Shown here piece by piece: positions 19,441 to 30,180 of a DNA stretch of 64,000 nucleotides. The translations under genes and the position numbers were made by a program. Origin of the DNA: Ascarosepion bandense (taxonomy: Eukaryota; Mollusca; Cephalopoda; Sepiida; Sepiidae); the NCBI GenBank assembly GCA_037127315.1, contig JBBBDQ010001918.1:6244001-6308000 (forward strand), read 5' to 3'. Positions within the stretch are counted from its first letter, which is position 1. Each line of letters begins with the position of its first letter. The notes under the pieces were generated by a model, which was not told where the DNA came from, made no database searches, and saw nothing but the letters and a program-made list of their open reading frames with translations.

Positions 19441-19910
19441 ATTGTTTAAATGCTATGTAACATCAGGATTTCCATATAGCTGTGAATGCTAGATAATCTG
19501 ATCGTAAATAGCGAAGAAATAAAAAAATGTCATTGGAAACAAAGCAAAGAGTATTTAACTGCTATGTAACATCAGGACTTCCATATGGCTGTGAATGCTA
19601 GATAATCTGATCATAAATAGCGAAGAGAAATTCCTCAGAAGGATGCTGAAGATATCATTGATTGAAGATGTAAAGAACGACAAAGCTGGGGTTTTTTTTA
19701 AGAAAAATGGAAATAAAAATTATACTAAAATATTTCATCCGAAAGAGACAGTTGAATTTTCTAGGGTACAAAATGAGGAAAGAGAGTTTGGAAAATTTAA
19801 TACTCACAGAACATTGTGAATATGAGAGGGATAAAGAAAAGCAGCAAATAACCTACCTAACGAGCAAGTTTAAATCGTTGGTAGACAGGGATTAGGAGAG
19901 AATTCAAAAT
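19440..19910 (+). pseudogene. LINE-A C-terminal fragment, duplicate 2
   Basis: Matches 17890-18275 closely, including the private changes ISLIEDVKNDK and FIRKRQLNFLGYKMRKESLE (frame 19707-19895). It starts with its own extra copy of the TGCTATGTAACATCAGGA.TTCC segment. The shared lesions point to duplication of an already dead copy, not two insertions. Confidence 0.75.
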
Positions 19911-19944
19911 TATCTTTTATTGCCCATGGTCTATTTTCTTTTCT

Positions 19945-20060
19945 TCACATAATGTGTAGAAACTAGCATGGTCACAAAATGAGGGATCAGTTTATATATT
20001 GATTATATAAAAACTTATATTTTATATAAGTTTATATATTGATTATAAAATGGAAATAAA
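19945..20060. repeat. A2 linker-like fragment with local inverted AT repeat
   Basis: CTAGCATGGTCACAAAATGA and GGGATCAGTTTATATATTGA match the A2-like piece at 15625. ATATAAAAACTTATATTTTATATAAGTTTATAT is locally self-complementary. Confidence 0.45.
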
Positions 20061-21290
20061 ATGTTGTCTGTTAAATTTTAAGTTCAAAACATAACAGGAA
20101 CATAACACCAACATTCATCCGATAAGAATGTGTAGCGAATAAGAAATTAATTAAAATCAACCTTCTTCTTCACTTTTACAAAAAAATCACAATGACGTGT
20201 GAAATCCTGGTTTTCCCAAATAGAAAAATGATTGACCATGTGCTTATCGAAAAAGTCGAAACCAGATTTCGCGAGTAGGTGTTAAAATGAGTTTTGACGA
20301 ATGGGAACGACTTGCGAGTGCGTCAAAATCTAGACTACAATAAATGGAGTCACAGATGGGAGCCGAGAGACAAACATCTAAAATGTAACTTCAACTTCAA
20401 ATCGACCCAGAGATAAGGTCTTGTTCTCTTTCTCCTTATCTCTTTCAACAATTACTACTACGAACATTTTGTACGAACTCCGCCTTTAACTTTTTAATAA
20501 TGTTTATAATTGCACATATACAATTATCTACAACATATGTTAGTCTTTCTCTTTAATAAATTTCTATTTTAAAATTCAAAATTTATATTTTATTCTGACA
20601 CTGTTCCGCACAATATTCCAACCTGCCGACAACCAACCTTCTGATGAAAACCTGATGATTATAACTCTGCATAAAATTCTGTAAGCTGAAGGGAGTTCAG
20701 TTAAGTATGACACAAGGCCGAATAAAAGAAATATTAAACAGCTCCCTACATTACATAAGTAAAAAAATAACGCAAAATTACAAGTTCAATGTAGAAAATT
20801 ACGACAAGTTCAGTGAACAAAAAAAAATGATTTTGACCAGCACAAAACAAGTTTAATTAGATTTTCAAATTTATTCATCTCAGATGACCAAAACAAATAC
20901 CTTGCCTGCAATAATGTGACAAGTGATACGAAGATTTAGATTGTAGTATTGTAGAAGATTTTTAGGTCCTTTACAATTTATATTTGCAAATCGTTCTCGT
21001 ATAATTGAAGTTTGAAATAATACAACAATGACGCTGGAACAAAAAAAATGAATTGTATTAACGATAAGTTTACATAATTGAGATTAAGCATGTAAATAGA
21101 AGAAAGAAAAGTTGTTTCCCTGGTAACGTTAAGAAACATGACGAAAAGTCAGTTGCGATTAATGTCTCTGAAAGAAAGAAAGAATGCAATGTACATACTG
21201 ATGTCGAGTTGACGAAAGTTCCGATTGAAAGATGTGAGATTTGTGCACATGTTAGTTTAAGAAATAAATGGCAGCTAATTGTGTCCTGCA
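20061..21290. other. no recognised feature
   Basis: AT-rich sequence with no repeat match to the rest of the window. The small minus-strand frame 21070-21291 has no recognisable character. Confidence 0.4.
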
Positions 21291-21299
21291 ATTAGTGCG

Positions 21300-21530
21300 G
21301 GTGTGTGAGAGCAAATTAGGTAAGATTGAGGAACGTGACCCCGCGATAGCGCCAAGCTATCGCGGACAGCTGAAGCTGCCAACTGCCTTGCTTGGAACTC
21401 AAACTGGAACTGCCGTCCTATAACACGTGTGTCCCCGCTTTTTAATAAGCCCCGAGAAAACGCGGGAACGCATGAGAACATCTCGTGAGAGTCGCGTGTT
21501 TCGTGAATGAAGAAGACACGCGAGACAGGT
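21300..21530. other. GC-rich island with several hairpins
   Basis: This is an unusually GC-rich 230 bp in AT-rich surroundings. A perfect 10-bp hairpin, CCGCGATAGC/GCTATCGCGG with a 5-nt loop, lies at 21341-21365. Two further arms are near 21434-21462 (CCCGC/GCGGG) and 21492-21521 (CGCGTGT/ACACGCG). It could be a regulatory island or another structured repeat. I cannot assign it. Confidence 0.5.
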
Positions 21531-22257
21531 GTAAAGTAGGAGTACGTACATGTGTGGAAATACACGTGATCCCCACAGTATGTCGGCCAGGTCTAATTCA
21601 AATGCAATGGTTTTAAAAATTGTCTTGAAAAAGCAAAGGTCAGGGTCATACCAACAGAGGTCGACTATAGAGTGTTGCTGCTATATTTTGGTAAAACATG
21701 AAAATGCATTTCTTAGGTGTGTGTTTTACGTAATGACTGAAAATACTGTCCAGTCGTAAGTGATACATTTTATAACCGAAATGATGTGGGGGTGGCATAC
21801 CAAATTTGATCATGAGATGTAATTGGTCCCTGGGCTGGACTCTGCACATTTCTGAACGATATGGGCGCCATGTATGATATTCATGAGATATGCCTATTCA
21901 AATATATATTCATCGGAGACAAGTTATTTTATTTCAAAGAATGATGACACTGGGATATTTATTAGACCAATTAACACTTGTTTTTATTTCTTTATATCCT
22001 GACCTTATAGATTATTAGCTTAGCAAGAATGTTAATATTTGCAAAATTTAGCACATATGTTTCCATTTTAGTGGAAAGATTTAAGGAAATAATATATCCC
22101 GAAGTAATCAGCAATAATTTTTATTTCATTCTACGCTAAATGGCGTATGGCCTGCTGGTAACAACGTTAGAGTTCCGTGTCAATGAGAATCGGATTCAAA
22201 ACCCTCTTGGTAGTATATTTGTTAATGAGGTGAATTGGTAATATCGGCCTGGAGTGG
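21531..22257. other. no recognised feature
   Basis: No coding or repeat signal beyond short frames. A possible degenerate tRNA-like start lies just before the GA tract (TGGTAACAACGTTAGAGTTCC, then CGGATTCAAAACCC), resembling A and B boxes. This suggests a SINE head used as the seed of the GA repeat. Confidence 0.35.
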
Positions 22258-22303
22258 GGGAGAGAGAGAGAGAGAGCTCAAAGTGAGAAAGTTCGGAAAA
22301 TTG

Positions 22304-22345
<42 letters not shown>

Positions 22346-22433
22346 CTCAAAGTGAGGAAGTTCGGAAAATTGCCAGAAAGAGAGAGAGAGAGAGAGAGAG
22401 AGGGCTCAAAGTGAGGAAGTTCGAAAAATTACC

Positions 22434-22465
<32 letters not shown>

Positions 22466-22560
22466 CTCAAAGTTCGGAAGTTCTGAAAATTGCCAGAAAG
22501 AGAGAGAGGGAGAGAGAGAGAGAGCTCAAAGTTCGGAAGTTCGGAAAATTGCCAGAAAGT

Positions 22561-22599
<39 letters not shown>

Positions 22600-22854
22600 C
22601 TCAAAGTGAGGAAGTTCGGAAAATTGCCAGAAAGAGAGAGAGTGAGAGAGAGAGAGCTCAAAGTGAGGAAGTTCGGAAAATTGCCAGAGAGAGAGAGAGA
22701 GAGAGAGAGAGAGCTCAAAGTGAGGAAGTTCGGAAAATTGCCAGAAAGAGAGAGAGAGAGAGAGAGAGGGTTCAAAGTGAGGAAGTTCGGAAAATTACCA
22801 GAAAGAGAGAGAGAGAGAGAGAGAGAGCTCAAAGTGAGGAAGTTCGGAAAATTG

Positions 22855-22896
<42 letters not shown>

Positions 22897-23163
22897 CAAA
22901 GTTCGGAAGTTCGGAAAATTGCCAGAAAGTGAGAGAGAGAGAAAGAGCGAGAGAGAGAGAGAGAGAGAAAGCTCAAAGTGAGGAAGTTCGGAAAATTGCC
23001 AGAAAGAGAGAGAGTGAGAGAGAGAGAGAGCTCAAAGTGAGGAAGTTCGGAAAATTGCCAGAAAGAGAGAGAGAGAGAGAGAGAGCTCAAGGTGAGGAAG
23101 TTCGGAAAATTGCCAGAAAGAGAGAGAGAGAGAGCTCAAAGTGAGGAAGTTCGGAAAATTGCC

Positions 23164-23195
<32 letters not shown>

Positions 23196-23222
23196 CTCAA
23201 AGTGAGGAAGTTCGGAAAATTG

Positions 23223-23260
<38 letters not shown>

Positions 23261-23294
23261 CAAAGTTCGGAAGTTCGGAAAATTGCCAGAAAGT

Positions 23295-23354
<60 letters not shown>

Positions 23355-23612
23355 TCAAAGTGAGGAAGTTCGGAAAATTGCCAGAAAGAGAGAGAGTGAG
23401 AGAGAGAGAGAGCTCAAAGTGAGGAAGTTCGGAAAATTGCCAGAAAGAGACAGAGAGAGAGAGAGAGAGCTCAAGGTGAGGAAGTTCGGAAAATTGCCAG
23501 AAAGAGAGAGAGAGAGAGAGAGAGAGCTCAAAGTGAGGAAGTTCGGAAAATTGCCAGAAAGAGAGAGAGAGAGAGAGAGAGAGCTCAAAGTTCGGAAGTT
23601 CGGAAAATTGCC

Positions 23613-23652
<40 letters not shown>

Positions 23653-23690
23653 CAAACTGAGGAAGTTCGGAAAATTGCCAGAAAATTGCA
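22258..23690. repeat. composite (GA)n repeat with a conserved 35-bp spacer
   Basis: About two dozen units of (GA)n, 15-45 bp each, are separated by AGCTCAAAGTGAGGAAGTTC plus GGAAAATTGCCAGAAA. A minority variant has AAAGTTCGGAAGTTC. Long frames are open on both strands (RERERELKVRKFGKLPERER on plus; SLSLSLSGNFPNFLTLS on minus) because the repeat lacks stops, not because of selection. The spacing is too irregular and the spacers too alike for a CRISPR array. Confidence 0.95.
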
Positions 23691-24731
23691 TTCCGTGTTT
23701 ATCTAAGGCTTGACAGAACTGTTTGGAAGCCGTCGTTAAGTGTGACCGGGGAAGAATTGTTGATCAAGGCAAATTATGCGATTTATTCCTGGAAACTGTC
23801 ACGAAGGAATGCTTAGCACTGTTGCTATTTAAGCTTGTGGTAAAGCACATGTTTCTGTAGTATGTCCTTGTCTAAACGGTTACCTTACCATCGGGCTGGG
23901 AGGCCAAATGATCAATTAAAGCAGAAGAAGACCAATTTAAGACCAGCTTAGAATAGTTTTGAACCTATCCACTGCGGTGGATAGGTAATTTTTGACCATG
24001 ACCTGGGCGTACGCGCTAATGTTCCCCACATTAAAAAAAGACCTTGTGTCACATCTCTCTCAAGTGAGGGAGAAGATTAAATATCCCTTGTTCAAATGGT
24101 TAGAATGTTCGCTTTCCATAAAAACCCACGTCTGAATCTCACTATAATCGATTTTGATTTATTGATGTTGAGGCGACTCCCAGCATGTAAAATCTTTGGA
24201 AATTGCCTGAAAATCAAACCACGGAGTGACCATAAACTACGGATTCAAACCACGGGTTGACCATCGATTGTTGTGTGTGCACGAAGTCAAAAGTCATCAT
24301 GTCTCAGATAATGCACTCTGACCCAGAAGTTGTAACTAAAATGTCAGCTCAACATATTTGCAGTATAAAACACAGGGGGATGCATATATATGCCGGTTAC
24401 GGAGAAGTATAGTATATAACAATCGTTCATTTAAACATACCTTATTAAATGAATAGTACAACGAATGGATGTTAATTAGGCATCACCAGACAACGTATTC
24501 AACACCAGGCGTAACGTACCAAGGAATCCACAGATATAACTCGGGAGTTTTATTTATAACGAGTGGGACCGTGTCGTCAAAAATGACGGTAAAATATTAA
24601 TATAGATATGCCGTCCAAAATGACTCCAAAATATATTTGTACCTATTATTGAGTATCATACATTAAGACGTAAGAAAAAAAACACGAAATAATCCATACC
24701 CTTGAGCTAGACAAGAAGAAAATAATATATA
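23691..24731. other. no recognised feature
   Basis: Mixed-composition DNA without long frames. CTATCCACTGCGGTGGATAG near 23970 is a perfect 20-bp palindrome. Confidence 0.4.
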
Positions 24732-24872
24732 TACTATAGTCATCCGCAGACAGATCTGTTTCGCAGCTAATCAGTACGGCTTAGACTCCGATCGCTTCCT
24801 AACCCAGGATTTAAACCCGACCGAATCGGCGTCAGTCGGCGATTCTATCCCTAGGCCACGAGAGAAGGAGGC
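24732..24872 (-). mobile_element. SINE-B copy 3
   Basis: On the minus strand: GTGGCCTAGGGATAGAATCG (A-box-like), CGGGTTTAAATCCTGGGTTA (B-box-like), then CGATCGGAGTCTAAGCCGTA and a 3' CAGATCTGTCTGCGGATGAC. It is the best full-length copy of this family here. Confidence 0.75.
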
Positions 24873-25018
24873 AGGCTTTTTAGCGCGTATAAACACGCCC
24901 AATAGCTAGAGTGCTTCAATTCATTATCGAAGGAGCGATGCTTATATGCCGGTGTAGCTACTGTTTACAAAGTCTCCCACTCATCCAGAGTGCTCAATCA
25001 GGGTGTGAGAGCGTAAAT

Positions 25019-25050
25019 ACTATAGTCATCCGCAGATAGATCTGTTTCGC

Positions 25051-25099
<49 letters not shown>

Positions 25100-25164
25100 A
25101 GTCATCCGCAGACAGATCTGTTTCGCTGTATTACAGTGCATCAGTATGGCTTAGACTCCGTTCG

Positions 25165-25166
<2 letters not shown>
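25019..25166 (-). mobile_element. two SINE-B 3' fragments split by (CTAT)n
   Basis: TAGTCATCCGCAGATAGATC (25019-25051) and TAGTCATCCGCAGACAGATC (25097-25166) are SINE-B 3' parts separated by about 46 bp of CTAT repeat. The tetranucleotide appears to have grown between two copies of the same terminus. Confidence 0.7.

Positions 25167-25213
<47 letters not shown>
25167..25213. repeat. (TA)n microsatellite
   Basis: AT dinucleotide tract adjoining the SINE-B fragment. Confidence 0.95.
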
Positions 25214-25216
<3 letters not shown>

Positions 25217-25398
25217 GCAATTAAATACACAACGGTCTTGATTATGATAGAGAGGATATTTGAACTTTTTATTATGTATGTTAATCTGATTTAGTATAAA
25301 TAAAGGTGAGATTGAGAAAAAATTATATATATATAAGGAACTCTAATGAACTGAGACCACACTGCATCGCTATTTTTTCTCTCTCAATGAGCTTGACA

Positions 25399-25401
<3 letters not shown>

Positions 25402-25437
<36 letters not shown>
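25402..25437. repeat. (TA)n microsatellite
   Basis: AT dinucleotide tract of about 36 bp. Confidence 0.95.
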
Positions 25438-25438
<1 letters not shown>

Positions 25439-25635
25439 TACGGTCTTTATTATGGTTGAGAGGATTATGGAAATAAAGATAAATACTTCTATCCACAACT
25501 GTATCTATACAGCGTTATACATGGGGTTTGCAGGTCTCTAAATATATTATATCCCGGTCAGCTTGCCTAAGATATCTTCTTTCTCACTGTCACTCACTAA
25601 CTCAGATATCCAATAGTAGATATGTTATAGCAATT

Positions 25636-25760
25636 TACTCAGCGTAGCTTAGGTGTGACACAAGGCGGAAAATATTGAGCATCCAATAAGTATTGAAATC
25701 ACTACTCAGTTGTAATTGATCTATGATCTAGCAAAACATGCTTTCTAAGCATTTTATCAC
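25636..25760 (-). mobile_element. SINE-C copy 1 (decayed)
   Basis: AGCGTAGCTTAGGTGTGACA and ACAAGGCGGAAAATATTGAG match the plus-sense form of the 28640-28912 copies; the tRNA-like end is degraded. Confidence 0.5.
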
Positions 25761-26960
25761 GTCAAAGTACCCATAGATATATTATAATATTCCTTGGAAT
25801 TGGTAAAAGAAAATGCTGACTGATGAAATTCCGAAAATATTTAGTACAATTATCTTACTATACTTGGAAAATCTTAAAGAAATCAACATGTCTTTAAAAT
25901 CCTCCGCCATCTTAGATCCCCATGCGGATGAATTAGTGTGCTAAAATTAATCATTCTGACCATACAAGTTAAAATAAATTAATTGTACAGTATCTCGCAC
26001 GAATGTCTGTCGTCTAGAACAGCTATGAAATTTCATAAAGTAACTTACAGAAAATTCCCGAAAAGATTTAGATAACTATCAGGACTGAAAAATTCTTGGA
26101 AGAAAAAAGTAAACTCTAAAATAAAGTTTAAAAAAGGTTTCTGAATATTCCCATAATATTTTCAATGGGTGTGTGATCAATTGACTACCAGAAAATGGAC
26201 AAGATTTAAAACATTCAACAAGACTTCGTGATTTGCAATTTCCCGACAAGGTTACTCTATCATCTGTTTTTGCAGAATGTGCAAAAATTCATTATTATTG
26301 TTATTGTTCTATTTTTTCTTTTCATTATTATTATTAATATTATTGCTACCGTCTGTTAGATCCTAAGGTACTGTTTCCGAAATTCTCATTCAGCCAATTA
26401 TTTATAGAGTCTCTTTTATTCTTTCACTTTCATTTTTTTTCTGTTCTTAAACGCTTGTATTCCTTCATTTTTATAATCACGTTTCTTTTTAGTCGTCTGT
26501 CGTATTTTTTTATTCACTGATGTTCAGCAATATTTTTTAACATTCTCCATTTGTTTCCTTATTTTATTTCATTATGTCGTCGACATTTTTTAAAATATAT
26601 TTTTTTTTCGTTTTTAACTTTCATTTTTAGTAGTAGTTTCCGTGTTGATATTTTTTTTTCGGTTTAATTCAAGAAATTAACTATTTTTTCCGCATTTTTA
26701 TTTCTTGCATTTTCATGAAAACCATCCTATTTTTCGTTGTTCTTTGAAGCAATTGTCTTCACTGAATCCTTCTTGTATTCTTCCTTACTTCATCTCGCAT
26801 ATCGATATAAATTATTTTTACTTTCTTTCATTCACGCCCATTCTTCACGTAGGGGCTAATATTAACGTGTTTCCTTCACTTATGTATTATTTTTAAGATT
26901 TTATTTTCAGTAACTGCTTTATTTTTGCTTATTATTCTTTTCAGTTTTACTGTTTCTTTA
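25761..26960. other. AT- and T-rich DNA, nothing recognised
   Basis: Becomes progressively T-rich towards the satellite at 26960. No coding or RNA feature is supported. Confidence 0.4.
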
Positions 26961-28030
26961 AACTGCGTCCTAATCTGAGCTATTCTTTCTTTCTTTCTTT
27001 CTTTCGTTCTTTTAATTTTCTTGTAAAATATTATCTTCTTCTTTTCCGTGGGTAACATTTTTTTTTTCGTTTCAACCTTTCCACTTTTTGGAATTTTTTC
27101 TTGTTTTATTCTTTCTTCCTTTCTTTCCTTCATTTTCTTTTTTTTTATATAATACTTTTCTTACCTTAATTTATCAGGTGACATTTTTCGTTTGTTTTAA
27201 ACTTTCCTCCTCTGGTAGATTTTTTCTCTTTCATTCTTTCTTCCTTTCTTTCCTTCATTTTATGTTTTTTATATAAATACTTCTTTTACCTTAATTTATC
27301 AGGTGACATTTTTCGTTTGTTTTAAACTTTCCTCCTCTGGTAGATTTTTTCTCTTTCATTCTTTCTTCCTTTCTTTCCTTCATTTTATTTTTTTATATAA
27401 ATACTTCTTTTACCCTAATTTCTCGGGTAACATTTTTCTTTTGTTTTAAGCTTTCCTTCTCTGGTAGACTTTTTTCTTTTTTATTCTTTCTTTCTTTATT
27501 TCCTTCATTTTATTATTTTTTATAAATACTTCTCCTACCTTTATTCCTTGTGTAGCTTTTTTCTTTCGTTTCAACATTTCCACTTCTTGTATATTTTTCT
27601 TTTTCATTCTTCTTCCTTTCTGTCCTTCATTTTAGTTTTTTTTTATAATTATTTCTCTTAAATTTATTTCTCGTGTACAATTCTTCTTTCGTTTCAAACT
27701 TTCCACCACTTGTAGATTTTTTCTTTTTTATTCTTTCATCCTGTTTCCTTCATTCTTTTAAACACTTCTCTTTCCTTTATTGCTCGTGAAATATTATTCT
27801 ATCGTTTCAACCTTTCCACTTCTTGTAGATTGTTTTTTTTTATTCTTTCTTCCTTTCTTTCTTTCCTTTATATTATTATTTTTTTAAAAACTTCTCTTCG
27901 TTTTATTTCTCATGTAATTTTTCCCCATTGTTTCAACCTTTTCTCCTTTGTAGTTCTTTTTTTTAATTCTTTTTTTTTCTTTCCTGCATAATATTTGTTT
28001 TATAAACACTTCTCTTTTTGGGGAAACTTT
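26960..28030. repeat. T-rich satellite, about 125-bp period
   Basis: A unit containing TTTCGTTTCAACCTTTCCAC, GGTAGATTTTTTCTTTT, ATTCTTTCTTCCTTTCTTTC and CTTAATTTATCAGGTGACAT recurs. The TC.GGTGACA marker lies near 27171, 27296, 27421, 27545, 27670, 27781 and 27908, so periods are mostly 124-127 bp. Units between 27170 and 27420 are nearly identical and the rest are diverged. No protein is encoded. Confidence 0.85.
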
Positions 28031-28035
28031 TTACA

Positions 28036-28370
28036 ATAGTTTTTACCCTTTACATGGCTCTAAAGCCACTCAAATGGTTGCAGAGTAAGACGCACAATAT
28101 TTGCGCATATGTGAAAAAGATAACAGTTGAAAGTGATTAGATTATAGTGATCGGAGAAGCATCCACCAAGTCGGTTGATGCGTGACGTGTGACTAGAGCA
28201 AAAATCAAACGAAGGTATAGCGCCACAGTGTGCATAAATGGCCCTGCTTTTATTTAACTGAATCAAATACAGCCACTCAACGCCGCGCACCTTTAACCGA
28301 ATCATAAAGAATTTACTTTGGTTTATCAACTTCATCCATGGAAAATTAAAGTACAATTATATTTTTTATT
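28036..28370. other. no recognised feature
   Basis: A 98-codon minus-strand frame (28356-28060) is open, with better base balance than its surroundings. Its product has no motif that I recognise, and mariner sequence lies directly upstream of it on the same strand. Confidence 0.35.
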
Positions 28371-28374
28371 GGAT

Positions 28375-28610
28375 TTTTTGCAATGACCTGTCGCTTATCA
28401 GGCAGATTTTCAATGTGATTTGACTTTAATTCCACAAATGTTTAATCTGGTTTTCACGAAAGAAAGTTTTCCACATCAAAGCGTTTTGCAGTGATTGAAA
28501 AAGGAGATAATCGATGGGTGTAAGATCAGCTGGATATGAGCGATGGAAAATGGTGATAATCGTTGGGTGCAAGTTCAGCTAGAATTATGCAACCAAAAAA
28601 ATGATGACCG
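28375..28610 (-). pseudogene. mariner transposase C-terminal remnant
   Basis: The minus strand gives ILAELAPNDYHHF, then YPADLTPIDYLLFQSLQNAL and a frame-broken remainder. This is the YSPDLAPSDYHLF.SLQ..L motif of mariner transposases, which carries the third catalytic aspartate. The motif appears twice because of a short tandem duplication (28500-28590). The tail has stops. Confidence 0.65.
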
Positions 28611-28639
28611 GTTAGTGAAACGCCAGTAGATTATGGTGA

Positions 28640-28770
28640 TTTTCTAAGCGCAGCTTAGAAAGCCCGAAAGTATGGGACACTCAGTGAGGATCGAACTCAC
28701 TATTTCAGTTGTAACGATTCTACCGTGACAAGATCCTAACGATTACGTCATCTCCAAGTGCCCGATTAAC
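28640..28770 (-). mobile_element. SINE-C copy 2
   Basis: On the minus strand a tRNA-like head (GACGTAATCGTTAGGATC, then AGTTCGATCCTCACTGAGTG) leads to CCCATACTTTCGGGC and CTAAGCTGCGCTTAG. Confidence 0.65.
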
Positions 28771-28774
28771 TAAG

Positions 28775-28912
28775 CGTCGCTTAGATGTGGCACAAAGCAG
28801 AAAGTATGGGACACCCAGTGAGGATCGAAATTACTATTCACTTGTAACAGGTTCTAGCGAGACAAGCTTGCTAACCCTTACACCACGTCGGGGTGCCCAA
28901 AAAATCCCTGGA
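28775..28912 (-). mobile_element. SINE-C copy 3
   Basis: Minus strand: GACGTGGTGTAAGGGTTAGC (A-box-like), TTCGATCCTCACTGGG (B-box-like), CTTTGTGCCACATCTAAGCG. It lies in tandem with copy 2, same orientation. Confidence 0.7.
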
Positions 28913-29035
28913 GAATACGCCGACTGTGGTAGAACTGACCTGTAACATTCCATATGATTCCCCGTGTCATTCTTGCTGTATGAAACCTTGCGTTCTCAGA
29001 AAGAAGAACAATAACTTCTTTTGAGGACCGCAAGT

Positions 29036-29335
29036 CTCTTCGTTGTGGTACAGTGGATATCGACTCGGAACGGGGAGCCGAGTTCGAATTCTAGTTGAAT
29101 CTATTGTATTCACTTACGCGCAAATACCCTTGGGAAAGGTATTAATCCGTCTCTTCCTTCCAGTTATGGGTTAAATAACAGGACAGATTGGGTTCTATAG
29201 CCTTGGTCGGCAACCAGTCTACCGCAGAAAGCAATGGCAACCTACTGCGGGATAATCTTCTGCCCAGTCAGTCATGTCTCGAAAGAGACATGATCGCCCA
29301 AGCGTGTATCACGTATGGCACTTAACTGATTGACT
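29036..29335 (+). mobile_element. SINE-A, full monomer (first half of a dimer)
   Basis: Head CGTTGTGGTACAGTGGATAT with B-box-like GAGTTCGAATTC. The body runs through ACCCTTGGGAAAGGTATTAA, CTACCGCAGAAAGCAATGGC and ends CACTTAACTGATTGACTGAA. The 3' hairpin here has a GAAA loop (CATGTCTC GAAA GAGACATG). Confidence 0.88.
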
Positions 29336-29339
29336 GAAT

Positions 29340-29645
29340 ATAATAGTTTGGATTATGATTAAGGTTTGTACTGGTCATAAAGTGGGGGATCGGATTTCTA
29401 TTGTTATGAAGTAATAAACTGATCCCCCACTAATTACTACGTAATAATATAATACAGCGCTTCTCCCTCTGGCTATGAGTCAAATAACAGGACAGATTGG
29501 GTTCTATAGCCTTGGTCGGCAACCAGTCTACCGCAGAAAGCAATGGCAACCTACTGCGGGATAATCTTCTGCCCAGTCAGTCATGTCTCGAAAGAGACAT
29601 GATCGCCCAAGCGTGTTTCACGTATGGCACTTAACTGACTGATAC
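29340..29645 (+). mobile_element. A2 linker plus second SINE-A body (second half of a dimer)
   Basis: The linker GGTCATAAAGTGGGGGATCG, an AT-rich loop and AACTGATCCCCCACTAATTA form a hairpin. The second body starts near CTCCCTCTGGCTATGAGTCA and ends CACTTAACTGACTGA. The tRNA head is absent. The same monomer-linker-body order recurs at 32470, 34384, 48668 and 52900. Confidence 0.8.
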
Positions 29646-29804
29646 AAACACGCTGCAAACCGTAAGTGGATCTAGTCTTCCACTGCGTTGTAATGGCATT
29701 AAAGGAGATGACAACAGCGCACGAACAACAGTATTTTTTCCTCCGTGGATTTTCCGTCTGTCACTGAGTTAAGTGCTTAGGCGATTCTCATCTTTTTCCT
29801 ACAC

Positions 29805-29925
29805 AGTTCCTGACATCCCCGGTAACCTGTCACTCTTTCTCAAAACATTCCTCCTATGTATCCCCCTGCACAACAGTGGCAGTAAATGCCTTGCTTGGTG
29901 TGATACGATTATAAAAAAAAAATAA
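29805..29925 (+). mobile_element. LINE-B 3' tail
   Basis: TGTCACTCTTTCTCAAAACA, CCCCCTGCACAACAGTGGCA, CCTTGCTTGGTGTGATACG and an A-run. Only the 3' end survives; it abuts LINE-A sequence. Confidence 0.75.
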
Positions 29926-29929
29926 TAAT

Positions 29930-30180
29930 TGATAACTAAAGTGAATCCATGACCTGTACTTGCAGTAATTTGCCTCCATACGGATAGAAAATTAAGTAAC
30001 TCTACAAAAATCGAAAGAGAGTATGACAAGATTATCTTCTCACCGGACTGATTCAACCTTTACAGAGAGGCGATTCTGGGAGAATTAGAATTTTTATCAG
30101 AATTCATTATTAACGACGACATCCATAACAGCATAAGATATACAAATGACACAGCGTTGATAGCAGACACAGAGAGGAAA
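29930..30180 (+). pseudogene. LINE-A reverse transcriptase fragment (left of the LINE-B insertion)
   Basis: In pieces: FASIRIENK, SNSTKIERE, KIIFSPD*FNLYREAILGEL and SIRYTNDTALIADTERKL. This covers the RT stretch from GVRQGCVLSPDLFN to the YADDTALIADTE box. The catalytic YADD reads YTND and a stop follows SPD. The frame resumes at 30893 (LLEMVVKANEK) after the inserted LINE-B. Confidence 0.75.

Noticed and set aside
22258..23690. CRISPR-like pattern of alternating repeat and spacer
   Set aside because: The regular part is the conserved 35-bp block and the variable part is pure (GA)n; there are no unique spacers and the genome is eukaryotic.
22411..23706. Long charged frames (RERERELKVRKFGKLPE) on both strands
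   Set aside because: They follow the (GA)n composite repeat and are open on both strands, a composition effect.
28060..28356. 98-codon minus-strand frame as a host gene
   Set aside because: No recognisable domain or gene structure, and it lies directly downstream of a mariner remnant on the same strand; left as unrecognised.
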